Positions 16,488 to 23,511 of a DNA stretch of 64,000 nucleotides are shown here, one piece after another. Origin of the DNA: Caballeronia calidae (GTDB lineage: Bacteria > Pseudomonadota > Gammaproteobacteria > Burkholderiales > Burkholderiaceae). A program made the position numbers and the translations under genes. The stretch spans positions 118,830 through 182,829 of the forward strand of contig NZ_FCOX02000011.1 of assembly GCF_900044055.2 (NCBI RefSeq). The letters are read 5' to 3'. Position 1 is the first letter of the stretch; the number at the start of each line of letters is the position of its first letter. The notes under the pieces are model-generated. The model searched no databases. It was not told where the DNA came from and saw only the letters and a program-made list of their open reading frames with translations.

Positions 16488-17558
16488 TTGACCGACATCC
16501 GTCTCATGCCCGCCGATACCGATCCGCCCGCCTTGTCCACGCGCTTCTCGACGCAGGCCTTTGCGCGCGAGCGACAACTGCTCGCATGGCGCGATCGCGT
16601 CGGGCATGTGGTCGATGTCCTGCCGGACAAGGAGCAGATCGCACGCGGCTTCGCGGGCAGCATCGACCTGCATGCGGCGGGCGGTCTCGTGTTCACGGAG
16701 GCGCGCACCGAAGCGCTGGTGCTGGAGCGCTCGATCGCGCGCGTCTCGACCGACACGCGCCGCGATTTTGCGTTCCATGTCTATGCGGAAGGCGAGACCG
16801 GCACTGTCAGCGGCCTGCGCGCGAAGCGCAGCTCGCCTGGGTCGATGCGCGGCATCGTCGCGTTCGATCTGAATCAGCGCTTTCGCATCGAGCGCCCGGC
16901 GTGCCGCGTGCTGACCATGTTCGTGCCGCGCGCGATCGTGGCCTCGCAGATCGGCGACTGCGATGCGTTGCATGGCCGCGTGGTGCCCGAGGACGCGCCG
17001 CTCGCGCGTTTCCTGTTCGAGCATTTCGACGCCACCGCGCGCGAGCTGCCCGCGCTCGAACGGCCCGATGCGATCGACCTCCTCGATGCCGGCGCGCAGC
17101 TCCTGCTCGCCGCGTTCGCCGATAAGCCGCACGCATTGCACGATTCGCGCGCCGCGTTGCAATCCGCCGTGAAGGCTCAGGTGAAGCGCTATGTCGAGAC
17201 GCATCTGCACGAGGCCGATCTCACGCCGATGAAAATCGTCGACGCGCTCGGCCTCAAGCGCGCGACGATCTATCGATGGTTCGAGCCGGAAGGCGGCCTT
17301 GGCGCATACATCCGGCATCGCCGCTTGCGCGAGGCCGCCGATGAGCTCGCGCGGTTCCCGAATCTGCAGATCGCGGATATCGCATTCGGTCTCGGCTTCA
17401 AGAGCGCGTCGGACTTCACGCGCGCGTTTCGCCGCGAATTCGATGCAAGTCCGCTGGAAACGCGTCTGCGTGCGCTCGAACTGCTGCGCGCGATGAACGA
17501 CGATCCCGTCATGCGCACGCGCGCCGCGCACTCGAGGGGCGCTCGGGAAAGCGGCTGA
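16488..17558 (+). CDS. AraC-family regulator with AraC_binding_2-type N-terminal domain
   Basis: A protein of about 356 residues with a C-terminal AraC/XylS DNA-binding domain. The first HTH is ADLTPMKIVDALGLKRATIY and the second is LQIADIAFGLGFKSASDFTR, followed by AFRREFDASP. The N-terminal 200 residues resemble the FeaR/EutR-type sensor domain. The start is uncertain: TTG 16488 has AAGGA nearby (GAAAGGACGAT), while ATG 16506 has no ribosome site. Its 3' end overlaps the convergent MFS gene by 50 bp, an unusually long coding overlap that could allow antisense interference. Its target is unknown; the convergent MFS carrier is a candidate. Confidence 0.8.
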   Translation: MTDIRLMPADTDPPALSTRFSTQAFARERQLLAWRDRVGHVVDVLPDKEQIARGFAGSIDLHAAGGLVFTEARTEALVLERSIARVSTDTRRDFAFHVYAEGETGTVSGLRAKRSSPGSMRGIVAFDLNQRFRIERPACRVLTMFVPRAIVASQIGDCDALHGRVVPEDAPLARFLFEHFDATARELPALERPDAIDLLDAGAQLLLAAFADKPHALHDSRAALQSAVKAQVKRYVETHLHEADLTPMKIVDALGLKRATIYRWFEPEGGLGAYIRHRRLREAADELARFPNLQIADIAFGLGFKSASDFTRAFRREFDASPLETRLRALELLRAMNDDPVMRTRAAHSRGARESG

Positions 17559-18798
17559 GCGCGAAGAGCGTCACGCAGTTCGCGGCCAGCAGATACCACG
17601 CGGGCGTCATCGCGTTGCCGGTCGCGCCGATGAGCCATGCGACGGCGAGCGGAGAAAACCCGCCGAAGATGACGACGCCGAAGGTGTAGATCACCGCGAG
17701 GCTCGCCGCGCGCCGATGCGTCGGAAAGGCTTCGAGCATGAGCACCGAGCCCGCGCCCGCGTTGTTCAGCGCGACCGCGACATAGAGCAGGATGATGACG
17801 AGCGCGAGCGCATCCGGCGCGCCTTGCGTGAGGGCGTAAAAGGCCGGATAAGCCGTCGCGAGCGCGGCCGCGAGCGATGCGTATTGCAGCGTCTTGCGGC
17901 TCGTCAGCCGGTCCGCCGCAAGCGCGACGAGCGGCGTCACGATGAGAATCACGAGCCCGGAGAGCGATGCGATCGCCAGGCTGATCGTCGCGGGCCGATG
18001 CAGCGTATGCGTCAGATAACTCGGCATGTACAGCACGGCGATATAGATGCTGGACGAGGGCGCGGCCATCATCAGGATGCCGCATGCGAGCGCGCGTCCA
18101 TGCTCGCGCAACACGATCGCGAGCGGCGCGCGCGCGGGCCGCGTTGCCGATGCGGACGCTTCGCCCGGCACGCGGCGCAGGAACCAGCCGAGCGGCGCGA
18201 TCAGTCCGCCGATGACGAAGGGCACGCGCCATCCCCATTGCGCGAGCTGCTCGTTCGACAACAACGCGGACGTGCATGCGCCGACGAGCGCCGCGACGCA
18301 CGCAGCCGCGCCCTGGCTCGCCCCGCGCCAGCTGACGATGTAGCAGCGCCGTTCGTAGGGCACCGATTCCATCAACAGGGCGGACGCGGGCCCGATCTCG
18401 CCGCCCGCCGCGAGCCCTTGCAGGAGCCGCGCGCACACGATCAGCACGGTTGCGCTCGCGCCGATCGCCGCATGCGTCGGCAGACACGCGATCAGCCACG
18501 TGCCCGCCGCCATCAGGCCGATGGACAGCCGCATGCCGGCCTCGCGTCCGTGCCTGTCGGCGTGACGTCCGATCATTACCGCGCCGAGCGGGCGCATCAC
18601 GAAGCCCGCGCCGAAGGTCGCGAGCGAGAGCAATAGCGACGAAGCCGCGTCGTGCGCGGGAAAGAACAATCGTCCGATGATCGCGGCGGAGAAGCCGTAC
18701 ACGGTGAAGTCGTAGGCGACGAAGCCGTTGCTGATCACCGTCGCCACGATGATGCGGGTCAGATTCGCAGACGTGTTTCGATGTTCGGTTTTAGTCAT
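17509..18798 (-). CDS. MFS transporter, metabolite:H+ symporter (MHS/ProP-like) type
   Basis: A 429-residue 12-helix carrier. It has the MHS pattern: an early acidic residue in FVAYDFTVYGF, the loop GRHADRHGREAGMR between helices 2 and 3, RLLQGLAAGGEIGPASALL in helix 4 and QWGWRVPFVIGG near helix 6. Family members import organic acids, betaines or citrate with protons. ATG 18798 starts the conserved part; the frame continues 28 codons further but that extension is not hydrophobic. The Shine-Dalgarno signal is weak. The 3' end overlaps the AraC gene by 50 bp tail to tail. The substrate cannot be told from sequence. Confidence 0.82.
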   Translation of the reverse strand: MTKTEHRNTSANLTRIIVATVISNGFVAYDFTVYGFSAAIIGRLFFPAHDAASSLLLSLATFGAGFVMRPLGAVMIGRHADRHGREAGMRLSIGLMAAGTWLIACLPTHAAIGASATVLIVCARLLQGLAAGGEIGPASALLMESVPYERRCYIVSWRGASQGAAACVAALVGACTSALLSNEQLAQWGWRVPFVIGGLIAPLGWFLRRVPGEASASATRPARAPLAIVLREHGRALACGILMMAAPSSSIYIAVLYMPSYLTHTLHRPATISLAIASLSGLVILIVTPLVALAADRLTSRKTLQYASLAAALATAYPAFYALTQGAPDALALVIILLYVAVALNNAGAGSVLMLEAFPTHRRAASLAVIYTFGVVIFGGFSPLAVAWLIGATGNAMTPAWYLLAANCVTLFALSRFPERPSSARRACA

Positions 18799-18986
18799 GA
18801 ATGAACGGAGATTGATGCATTCGAATCCGGCCATCGAGGTTAACGGCCGTATTTTCCGGATCTTTTGGCCTGTCGCGATCATCCAGCAATACGCGCGCGC
18901 GCGTGCGCGCGTAATATACGTTCGGCTTTTGCACAGCTTTCGTATCGATATCTTCCCAGTCCGTTTACGAACGAGGGTTCGCTTTC

Positions 18987-19868
18987 ATGGATGACGCCAC
19001 GCGCGAATTCGATCGCCTGCGCCCACGCTTGCAGGGCATCGCATATCGCATGCTCGGATCGGTGGCCGAAGCGGAAGACATCGTGCAGGATGTGTGGCTG
19101 CGCTGGCATGCATCGGCGCGCGAGGCCATCGAGAACGCGGAGGCGTGGCTCGTCGCGGTGACGACGCGCCATTCGATCGATCGTTTGCGCGCCGCGAAAG
19201 TGCAGCGCGAACATTACGCGGGCATCTGGCTGCCCGAGCCGCACATCACCGAGCCGCCCGCGACGCCGGAAGAAGTCACGGAGCGCGCCGACGATGTCTC
19301 CGTCGCGTTCCTGATGCTGCTCGAACGGCTGACGCCCGAGGCGCGCGCGGCGTTCCTGCTGCGCGAAATCTTCGACACGGATTATCCGGAAGTCGCGAGC
19401 ATCATCGGCAAGACGGAAGCCGCGTGCCGCCAGCTCGTGAGCCGCGCGAAAGCGCAATTGCGCGAGGAACGGCCGCGTCATTCGGTGCCGCGCGAGATTC
19501 ACCGGCGCCTGCTGCATGCGTTCGCGCGGGCCGTCGAACATGGGGACTTCGCCGCGATTCACGCAATGCTCGCGGAAGACGCGATGCTCGTCGGCGACGG
19601 CGGCGGACGCGTCCCCAGCTTCCCGCAACCGCTCATGGGCGGCAAGCGCATCGCGCAACTCTTCTATGCGGCGTTCCTGCGACATGGAAAAGGCGTGCGT
19701 CTTCAGCTCGTCATGCTCAACCAGCAATGGGCGCTCTTGCGTTTCATCGACGGCAAGCTCGAATCCGCGCAGACGTATGACATCGAAGACGAACGCATCG
19801 TGGCCATTCAGGTGCAGCGCAACCCGGAGAAGCTCGAACGTATCGCGGCCCTTTACGGCGGCGCGTGA
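18987..19868 (+). CDS. ECF41-group sigma factor with fused SnoaL-like C-terminal domain
   Basis: This 293-residue sigma factor has sigma-2 at about residues 8-75 (RLQGIAYRMLGSVAEAEDIVQD) and sigma-4 at about 108-160 (LTPEARAAFLLREIFDTDYP, EAACRQLVSRAKAQLRE). A C-terminal SnoaL-like domain of about 120 residues follows. The ECF41 hallmarks are present: WLPEP in the linker, DGGGR in the extension, and a terminal NPEKL block. In this group the fused domain acts in place of an anti-sigma factor. ECF41 genes usually sit beside carboxymuconolactone decarboxylase, oxidoreductase or epimerase genes, and here a CMD-like, a cupin and an NAD(P)-binding gene follow. Its stop codon is part of a 13-bp tandem repeat. 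Confidence 0.93.
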   Translation: MDDATREFDRLRPRLQGIAYRMLGSVAEAEDIVQDVWLRWHASAREAIENAEAWLVAVTTRHSIDRLRAAKVQREHYAGIWLPEPHITEPPATPEEVTERADDVSVAFLMLLERLTPEARAAFLLREIFDTDYPEVASIIGKTEAACRQLVSRAKAQLREERPRHSVPREIHRRLLHAFARAVEHGDFAAIHAMLAEDAMLVGDGGGRVPSFPQPLMGGKRIAQLFYAAFLRHGKGVRLQLVMLNQQWALLRFIDGKLESAQTYDIEDERIVAIQVQRNPEKLERIAALYGGA

Positions 19869-19904
19869 TTGGTGCGCCCGATTGGTGCGCATGATTGGTG
19901 CGCA
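19866..19904 (+). repeat. Three tandem 13-bp repeats overlapping the sigma stop codon
   Basis: The units TGATTGGTGCGCC, CGATTGGTGCGCA and TGATTGGTGCGCA follow each other without gaps, and the first begins with the TGA stop of the sigma gene. They end 3 nt before the conserved promoter element at 19908, so they could be stacked regulator sites or simple slippage. Confidence 0.85.
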
Positions 19905-19907
19905 TGA

Positions 19908-19965
19908 GGCAACAGCGTGCGGACGTTCGCGCCTCTACCGCGACCAGCCGCGCAAACCTACGATG
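19908..19965 (+). promoter_or_regulatory. Conserved 58-bp promoter element, copy A (before the CMD-like gene)
   Basis: This block starts GGCAACA, contains CTACCG at +28 and ends CCTACGATG. It aligns without gaps to 22064-22121 at 43 of 58 positions by hand count. TACGAT fits a -10 hexamer. It ends 57 nt before ATG 20022, almost the same offset as in copy B. It is interpreted as a co-regulated promoter plus operator. Confidence 0.6.
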
Positions 19966-20021
19966 ACATCCATGCCGATCAGGAATCGTCAGCGGCATCT
20001 TCAACCACGCATGGAGTCATC

Positions 20022-20501
20022 ATGACGCAACGAATCAACTATGTTCAACAGTCGCCGCAGCTGTTCAAGAAGTTCTACGAGTTCAGTCAGGCGGTGAAGG
20101 AGTGCTCGATCGAGCAGACGACGCGCGATCTCGTGACGCTGCGCGCGTCGCAGATGAACGGCTGCGCCTTTTGCGTCGACATGCACGTGAAGGAAGCGAA
20201 GATCCACGGCGAACGCGAGCTGCGCACGCATCACGTCGCAATCTGGCGCGAGTCGACGCTGTTCTCGTCGCGCGAACGTGCCGCACTGGCGTGGACCGAA
20301 GTGCTGACGCGCCTGCCCGAGCATGGCGTGCCCGATGAACTCTATGCGCGTGTGCGCGAGCAGTTCACGGAGAAAGAGCTGTCCGACCTGACCTACGTGG
20401 TCATGGAGATCAACGGATGGAACCGCGCCAATGTGGCGTTCCAGACGGTGCCGGGCTCGTCCGACAAGGCGTTCGGCCTCGACAAGGCGAACCTGTCGTA
20501 A
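20022..20501 (+). CDS. AhpD/carboxymuconolactone-decarboxylase-family protein
   Basis: This 159-residue protein has the AhpD core: helix EQTTRDLVTLRASQMNG followed by Cys48-Ala-Phe-Cys51 and His55 (CAFCVDMH). It is of the length and type found with ECF41 sigma factors, where it is thought to have alkylhydroperoxidase-like activity using the CxxC pair. The start ATG 20022 (MTQRINYVQQ) follows the conserved 58-bp element and a leader of about 50 nt. The cupin gene follows after 38 bp with a GGAGG site, so both are likely co-transcribed. It probably acts in the cytosol against peroxides or electrophiles. Confidence 0.9.
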   Translation: MTQRINYVQQSPQLFKKFYEFSQAVKECSIEQTTRDLVTLRASQMNGCAFCVDMHVKEAKIHGERELRTHHVAIWRESTLFSSRERAALAWTEVLTRLPEHGVPDELYARVREQFTEKELSDLTYVVMEINGWNRANVAFQTVPGSSDKAFGLDKANLS

Positions 20502-20539
20502 GGCGCTCGCGCCGTCATTCGATCATCGGAGGACCGATC

Positions 20540-20947
20540 ATGCAGAGCATCAAACGCGTGGGACTGGCGCTCGTCGTCGGATGCGCGGCGCTCGTCGCGA
20601 ACACGGCGCAGGCTGCGCCCGAGGCCATCGTCAAGGAGTTGATGACGAAGCCGCTGCCGGAATATCCGGGCAAGGAAGCGCTGATGATCAGCGTGGAGTA
20701 TCCGCCGGGCTCGGTCGATCCGGTGCATCGTCACGACGCGCATGCCTTCGTCTATGTGCTCGAAGGCACGATCGTCATGCAGCTCAAGGGCGGCAAGGCC
20801 GTGACGCTCAAGCCGGGCGACACCTTCTACGAAGGCCCCGACGATATCCACACCGTGGGCCGCAACGCGAGCAAGACGAAACGCGCGAAGTTCATCGTGC
20901 TGCTCCTGAAGGACAAGGGCAAACCGGTATTGACGCCGGTGCAATAA
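20540..20947 (+). CDS. Exported cupin-domain protein
   Basis: A 135-residue protein with a signal peptide (MQSIKRVGLALVVGCAALVA, cut likely after AQA) and one cupin barrel. The first motif shows metal ligands in GSVDPVHRHDAHAFVYVLEG (two His, later Glu) and the second in KPGDTFYEGPDDIHTVGRN with the second-motif His. A metal-dependent small-molecule or peroxide role in the periplasm is plausible; the substrate is unknown. It follows the CMD-like gene by 38 bp behind a strong GGAGG site, and precedes the ECF41-type promoter of the LysR gene. Confidence 0.85.
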   Translation: MQSIKRVGLALVVGCAALVANTAQAAPEAIVKELMTKPLPEYPGKEALMISVEYPPGSVDPVHRHDAHAFVYVLEGTIVMQLKGGKAVTLKPGDTFYEGPDDIHTVGRNASKTKRAKFIVLLLKDKGKPVLTPVQ

Positions 20948-20960
20948 GGCAATCAGGCCG

Positions 20961-21009
20961 CACGCGAAAAGATTTCAGCGTTCGCGTGTCACAAACCGCG
21001 CGGCGCGAA
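20961..21009 (+). repeat. Three alternating CGCGAA/TTCGCG arms around the lysR promoter
   Basis: CACGCGAA (20961-20968) pairs with TTCGCGTG (20981-20988), an 8-bp perfect inverted repeat with a 12-nt loop. TTCGCG also pairs with CGCGAA at 21004-21009. The arms bracket the ECF41-type -35 and touch the -10, so they may form an operator for autoregulation or a terminator-like fold after the cupin gene. Confidence 0.5.
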
Positions 21010-21013
21010 CGTC
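20987..21013 (+). promoter_or_regulatory. ECF41-type promoter before the LysR gene
   Basis: TGTCACA (20987-20993), a 16-nt spacer, then CGTC (21010-21013), matches the bipartite motif reported for ECF41 sigma factors. The predicted start of transcription is about 21020, some 27 nt before ATG 21047. An ECF41 sigma gene lies 1.1 kb upstream. Confidence 0.65.
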
Positions 21014-21046
21014 TTGTGGAATAGAGCCACTACGTTTCGTGCCGCC

Positions 21047-22054
21047 ATGCCATCAGACCTTGCGTTTCATTCCGACGATTCGCTCGCGTACAGCTTCGCG
21101 ACGAGTTATGCGGGCGTCGTCTCCTTTCTCGCCGTCGCCAACGAGGGCAGCTTCGCGAAAGCGAGCGATCGCCTCGGCATCGGCCGCTCCGCCGTCAGCC
21201 GCAACGTGCAGAAGCTCGAAGCGCAGCTCGACGCGCGTCTCTTTCTTCGCACCACGCGCAGCACGTCGCTGACGCGCGAGGGCGAACTCTTCTACAAGAA
21301 TTGCCAGCCGGGCGTGGAGCGCATCGTGCAGGCGCTCGAGGACATGCGCGAGCTGCGCAACGGGCCGCCGCGCGGACACTTGCGCATCGCATCGACACCG
21401 GGCTTCGGCCGCAAGGTCGTCGCGCCGTTGCTGTCCGGCTTCAATGCGCGCTATCCCGACATCGCGCTGGAACTGCTGCTCAACGACCGTCCGTGCGATT
21501 TCATCGCCGAGCGTGTCGATGTCGCGTTTCGCGACGGCCATATGGAAGACAGCGAAGTCGTCGCGAAGCAATTGATCCCCATGCAGATGATCGTGTGCGC
21601 GTCGCCGCAATATGCGCGCGAGCACGGCTTGCCGCGTCATGTCGATGAACTCGAAAAGCATCGCTGCATCAACTTCCGCACGTCGGCGGGGCGCATTGCC
21701 GATTGGGAGTTCAAGGTCGACGGCTTGACGCAAAAGCGCTCGCCCGCCGCGCGGCAAACGTTCAACGATATCGACCTGATGCTGCAAGCCGTGCTCGACG
21801 GGCAGGGCATCGCGCAACTGCCCGCGTATCTCGTGTGCGAACTGGTCAAGGCCGGGCGCCTCTTCATGTGTCTCGCGCAACATGCGCCCGATGACGGCGG
21901 CCACTATCTCTGCTACCTCAGCCGCAAGCATTTGCCCGCGCGCGTGCGCGTGTTCGTCGACTACATGACGGAGCACACGCGCAAGCTCGATCTGCATTGT
22001 CTGTCGACGACCATCACGAATGCGAGCGCGCCATCGCTCGTGCCGGCCGATTGA
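21047..22054 (+). CDS. LysR-family regulator of the redox cassette
   Basis: This 335-residue LysR protein has its winged HTH at about residues 23-85 (NEGSFAKASDRLGIGRSAVS, then VQKLEAQLDARLFLRTTRST) and an effector domain from about residue 105 (GHLRIASTPGFGRKVVAPLL). The N-terminus is about 20 residues longer than usual before the HTH. ATG 21047 is preferred; the frame extends 11 codons upstream. It sits between the cupin and NAD(P)-binding genes, behind an ECF41-type promoter, while its two neighbouring transcription units carry the duplicated 58-bp element. It is therefore a good candidate to bind that element, as an activator placed under sigma control. Confidence 0.88.
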   Translation: MPSDLAFHSDDSLAYSFATSYAGVVSFLAVANEGSFAKASDRLGIGRSAVSRNVQKLEAQLDARLFLRTTRSTSLTREGELFYKNCQPGVERIVQALEDMRELRNGPPRGHLRIASTPGFGRKVVAPLLSGFNARYPDIALELLLNDRPCDFIAERVDVAFRDGHMEDSEVVAKQLIPMQMIVCASPQYAREHGLPRHVDELEKHRCINFRTSAGRIADWEFKVDGLTQKRSPAARQTFNDIDLMLQAVLDGQGIAQLPAYLVCELVKAGRLFMCLAQHAPDDGGHYLCYLSRKHLPARVRVFVDYMTEHTRKLDLHCLSTTITNASAPSLVPAD

Positions 22055-22063
22055 TGCATTGAA

Positions 22064-22121
22064 GGCAACACCGCGCGTCCGGTGGCGGCGCTACCGGATG
22101 CAGGCGCGCACGCCTACGATG
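22064..22121 (+). promoter_or_regulatory. Conserved 58-bp promoter element, copy B (before the NAD(P)-binding gene)
   Basis: The second copy of the block at 19908-19965 starts GGCAACA, has CTACCG at the same offset and ends CCTACGATG. It begins 9 bp after the LysR stop and ends 56 nt before ATG 22177. The identical internal spacing and near-identical distance to the start codon indicate a functional promoter/operator. Confidence 0.6.
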
Positions 22122-22176
22122 CATCACGTATTCAGCGCGTTCGTGCAGTGCAACCGGAAACTCAAAGGGGATAAAC

Positions 22177-22944
22177 ATGAAGATCGTAGTGATCGGCGGC
22201 AGCGGACTCATCGGCAGCAAGGTTGTGAAGAACTTGCGTGCGCGCGGGCATGAAGTGATCGCGGCATCGCCGGCATCGGGCGTCGATACGATGACGGGCA
22301 AGGGCCTGAAGGAAGCGTTGCAGGATGCGCGTGTGGTCGTCGACGTCGCCAATTCGCCTTCGTTCGAAGACAAGTCGGTGCTCGAATTCTTCGAGACGTC
22401 GGGACGCAATCTCTTCGCGGCGGAGAAAGCGGCGGGGGTTGCGCATCATGTGGCGTTGTCGGTCGTCGGTACGGATCGCCTCGCGCAAAGCGGCTATTTT
22501 CGCGGCAAGATCGCGCAAGAGAAGCTCATTCGCGAATCGGGCGTGCCCTACACGATCGTCCAGTCGACGCAGTTCTTCGAGTTCCTCGGCGGCATTGCAA
22601 AGGCGAGCGCCAGCGAGAACGCGGTGCATCTGTCGGGCGCATACATTCAGCCGATCGCATCCGACGATGTCGCGAGCGCCGTCGCGGATCATGCGGTCAA
22701 CGCGCCGGTGAACGGCGTCGTGGAAATCGCGGGACCGGAGAAGTCGCGCCTTTCCGATCTGATGCAGCGTTATTTCACGGCGACCGGCGACGCGCGCAAG
22801 GTCATCGCGGATGAGCGCGCGCTTTACTTCGGCGCGCAGCTCGCGGCGGACACGCTGCTGCCGGGCGCTGGAGCGCAGCTCGGCGCGGTGAACTTCGATG
22901 CGTGGTTCAGGCAAAGTCAGAGCCAGCCGCAAGCGGCGCATTGA
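22177..22944 (+). CDS. NAD(P)-binding NmrA/SDR-type protein
   Basis: A 255-residue atypical SDR with an N-terminal Rossmann motif IGGSGLIGSKVV and the Thr/Ser-rich NmrA-like layout (VPYTIVQSTQFFEFLGG, then SGAYIQPIASDDVASAV). No classical YxxxK pair is obvious, so it may act as a quinone-oxidoreductase-like or redox-sensing protein. The RBS AAAGGGG precedes ATG by about 6 nt. It fills the oxidoreductase/epimerase place often found beside ECF41 sigma factors. The Ohr/OsmC gene follows after 37 bp and is probably in the same mRNA, driven by the 58-bp element copy B. Confidence 0.85.
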   Translation: MKIVVIGGSGLIGSKVVKNLRARGHEVIAASPASGVDTMTGKGLKEALQDARVVVDVANSPSFEDKSVLEFFETSGRNLFAAEKAAGVAHHVALSVVGTDRLAQSGYFRGKIAQEKLIRESGVPYTIVQSTQFFEFLGGIAKASASENAVHLSGAYIQPIASDDVASAVADHAVNAPVNGVVEIAGPEKSRLSDLMQRYFTATGDARKVIADERALYFGAQLAADTLLPGAGAQLGAVNFDAWFRQSQSQPQAAH

Positions 22945-22981
22945 GCGATCATGTAGTCAACGCTTGCAAGAGAGGCCGCTC

Positions 22982-23503
22982 ATGGTGCCGATCGCTCCGC
23001 CACCCGTCAGTCTGCTCGACAAGTATCAAGGGCAGGACGTGCAACCGCTTTATAGAACGACCGTCACGGTCACGGGCGGCGATGCGGGCCATGGCCGCGC
23101 CTCGGGCGTGGCCCGCTCCGACGACGGCAATCTCAACCTGAACCTGCGCATGCCGCAAGCGCTCGGTGGTCCCGGCGGCGGCACGAACCCGGAGCAGTTG
23201 TTCGCCGCGGGCTATGCCGCGTGCTTTCATGGCGCGCTGGTCTTGCTGGCGGCGCGCGCGGGCATCGCGTCGGAAGGCGCGAGCGTGTCGGTCACAGTGG
23301 AGTTCGCACGCGATCCGATGGATGGCCTCTTCGTGCTCACCGCGCACACGCGCGTCCAGATACCTGGCGTCGAACGCGCGGTGGCGGAGGAACTCGTGCG
23401 CAACACGGAGCGCTTTTGCCCGTACACGAAGATGGCGCGTAAGGGCATCGTCAATATAGTTGCGCTTGCAAGCAATCGCGAGGCCCCGGATCGCGCTGAG
23501 TGA
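22982..23503 (+). CDS. ohr: Ohr/OsmC-family organic hydroperoxide reductase
   Basis: A 173-residue peroxidase of the Ohr branch. The two redox cysteines are Cys81 in NPEQLFAAGYAACFHGAL and Cys136 in RFCPYTK, with an upstream Arg in LYRTTVTVTGGDAGHGR. Ohr reduces organic hydroperoxides using lipoyl proteins as electron donor. It is about 30 residues longer than a minimal Ohr (about 140) because of an N-terminal extension. ATG 22982 has GAGAGG upstream. It is the last gene of the ECF41/LysR cassette and gives the clearest pointer that the cassette deals with peroxides. Confidence 0.9.
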   Translation: MVPIAPPPVSLLDKYQGQDVQPLYRTTVTVTGGDAGHGRASGVARSDDGNLNLNLRMPQALGGPGGGTNPEQLFAAGYAACFHGALVLLAARAGIASEGASVSVTVEFARDPMDGLFVLTAHTRVQIPGVERAVAEELVRNTERFCPYTKMARKGIVNIVALASNREAPDRAE

Positions 23504-23511
23504 ATCGCGCT

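Noticed and set aside
15945..17531. A 528-codon minus-strand frame across the AraC gene.
   Set aside because: Only the final 96 codons have their own start and plausible composition. The rest is antisense to the AraC regulator.
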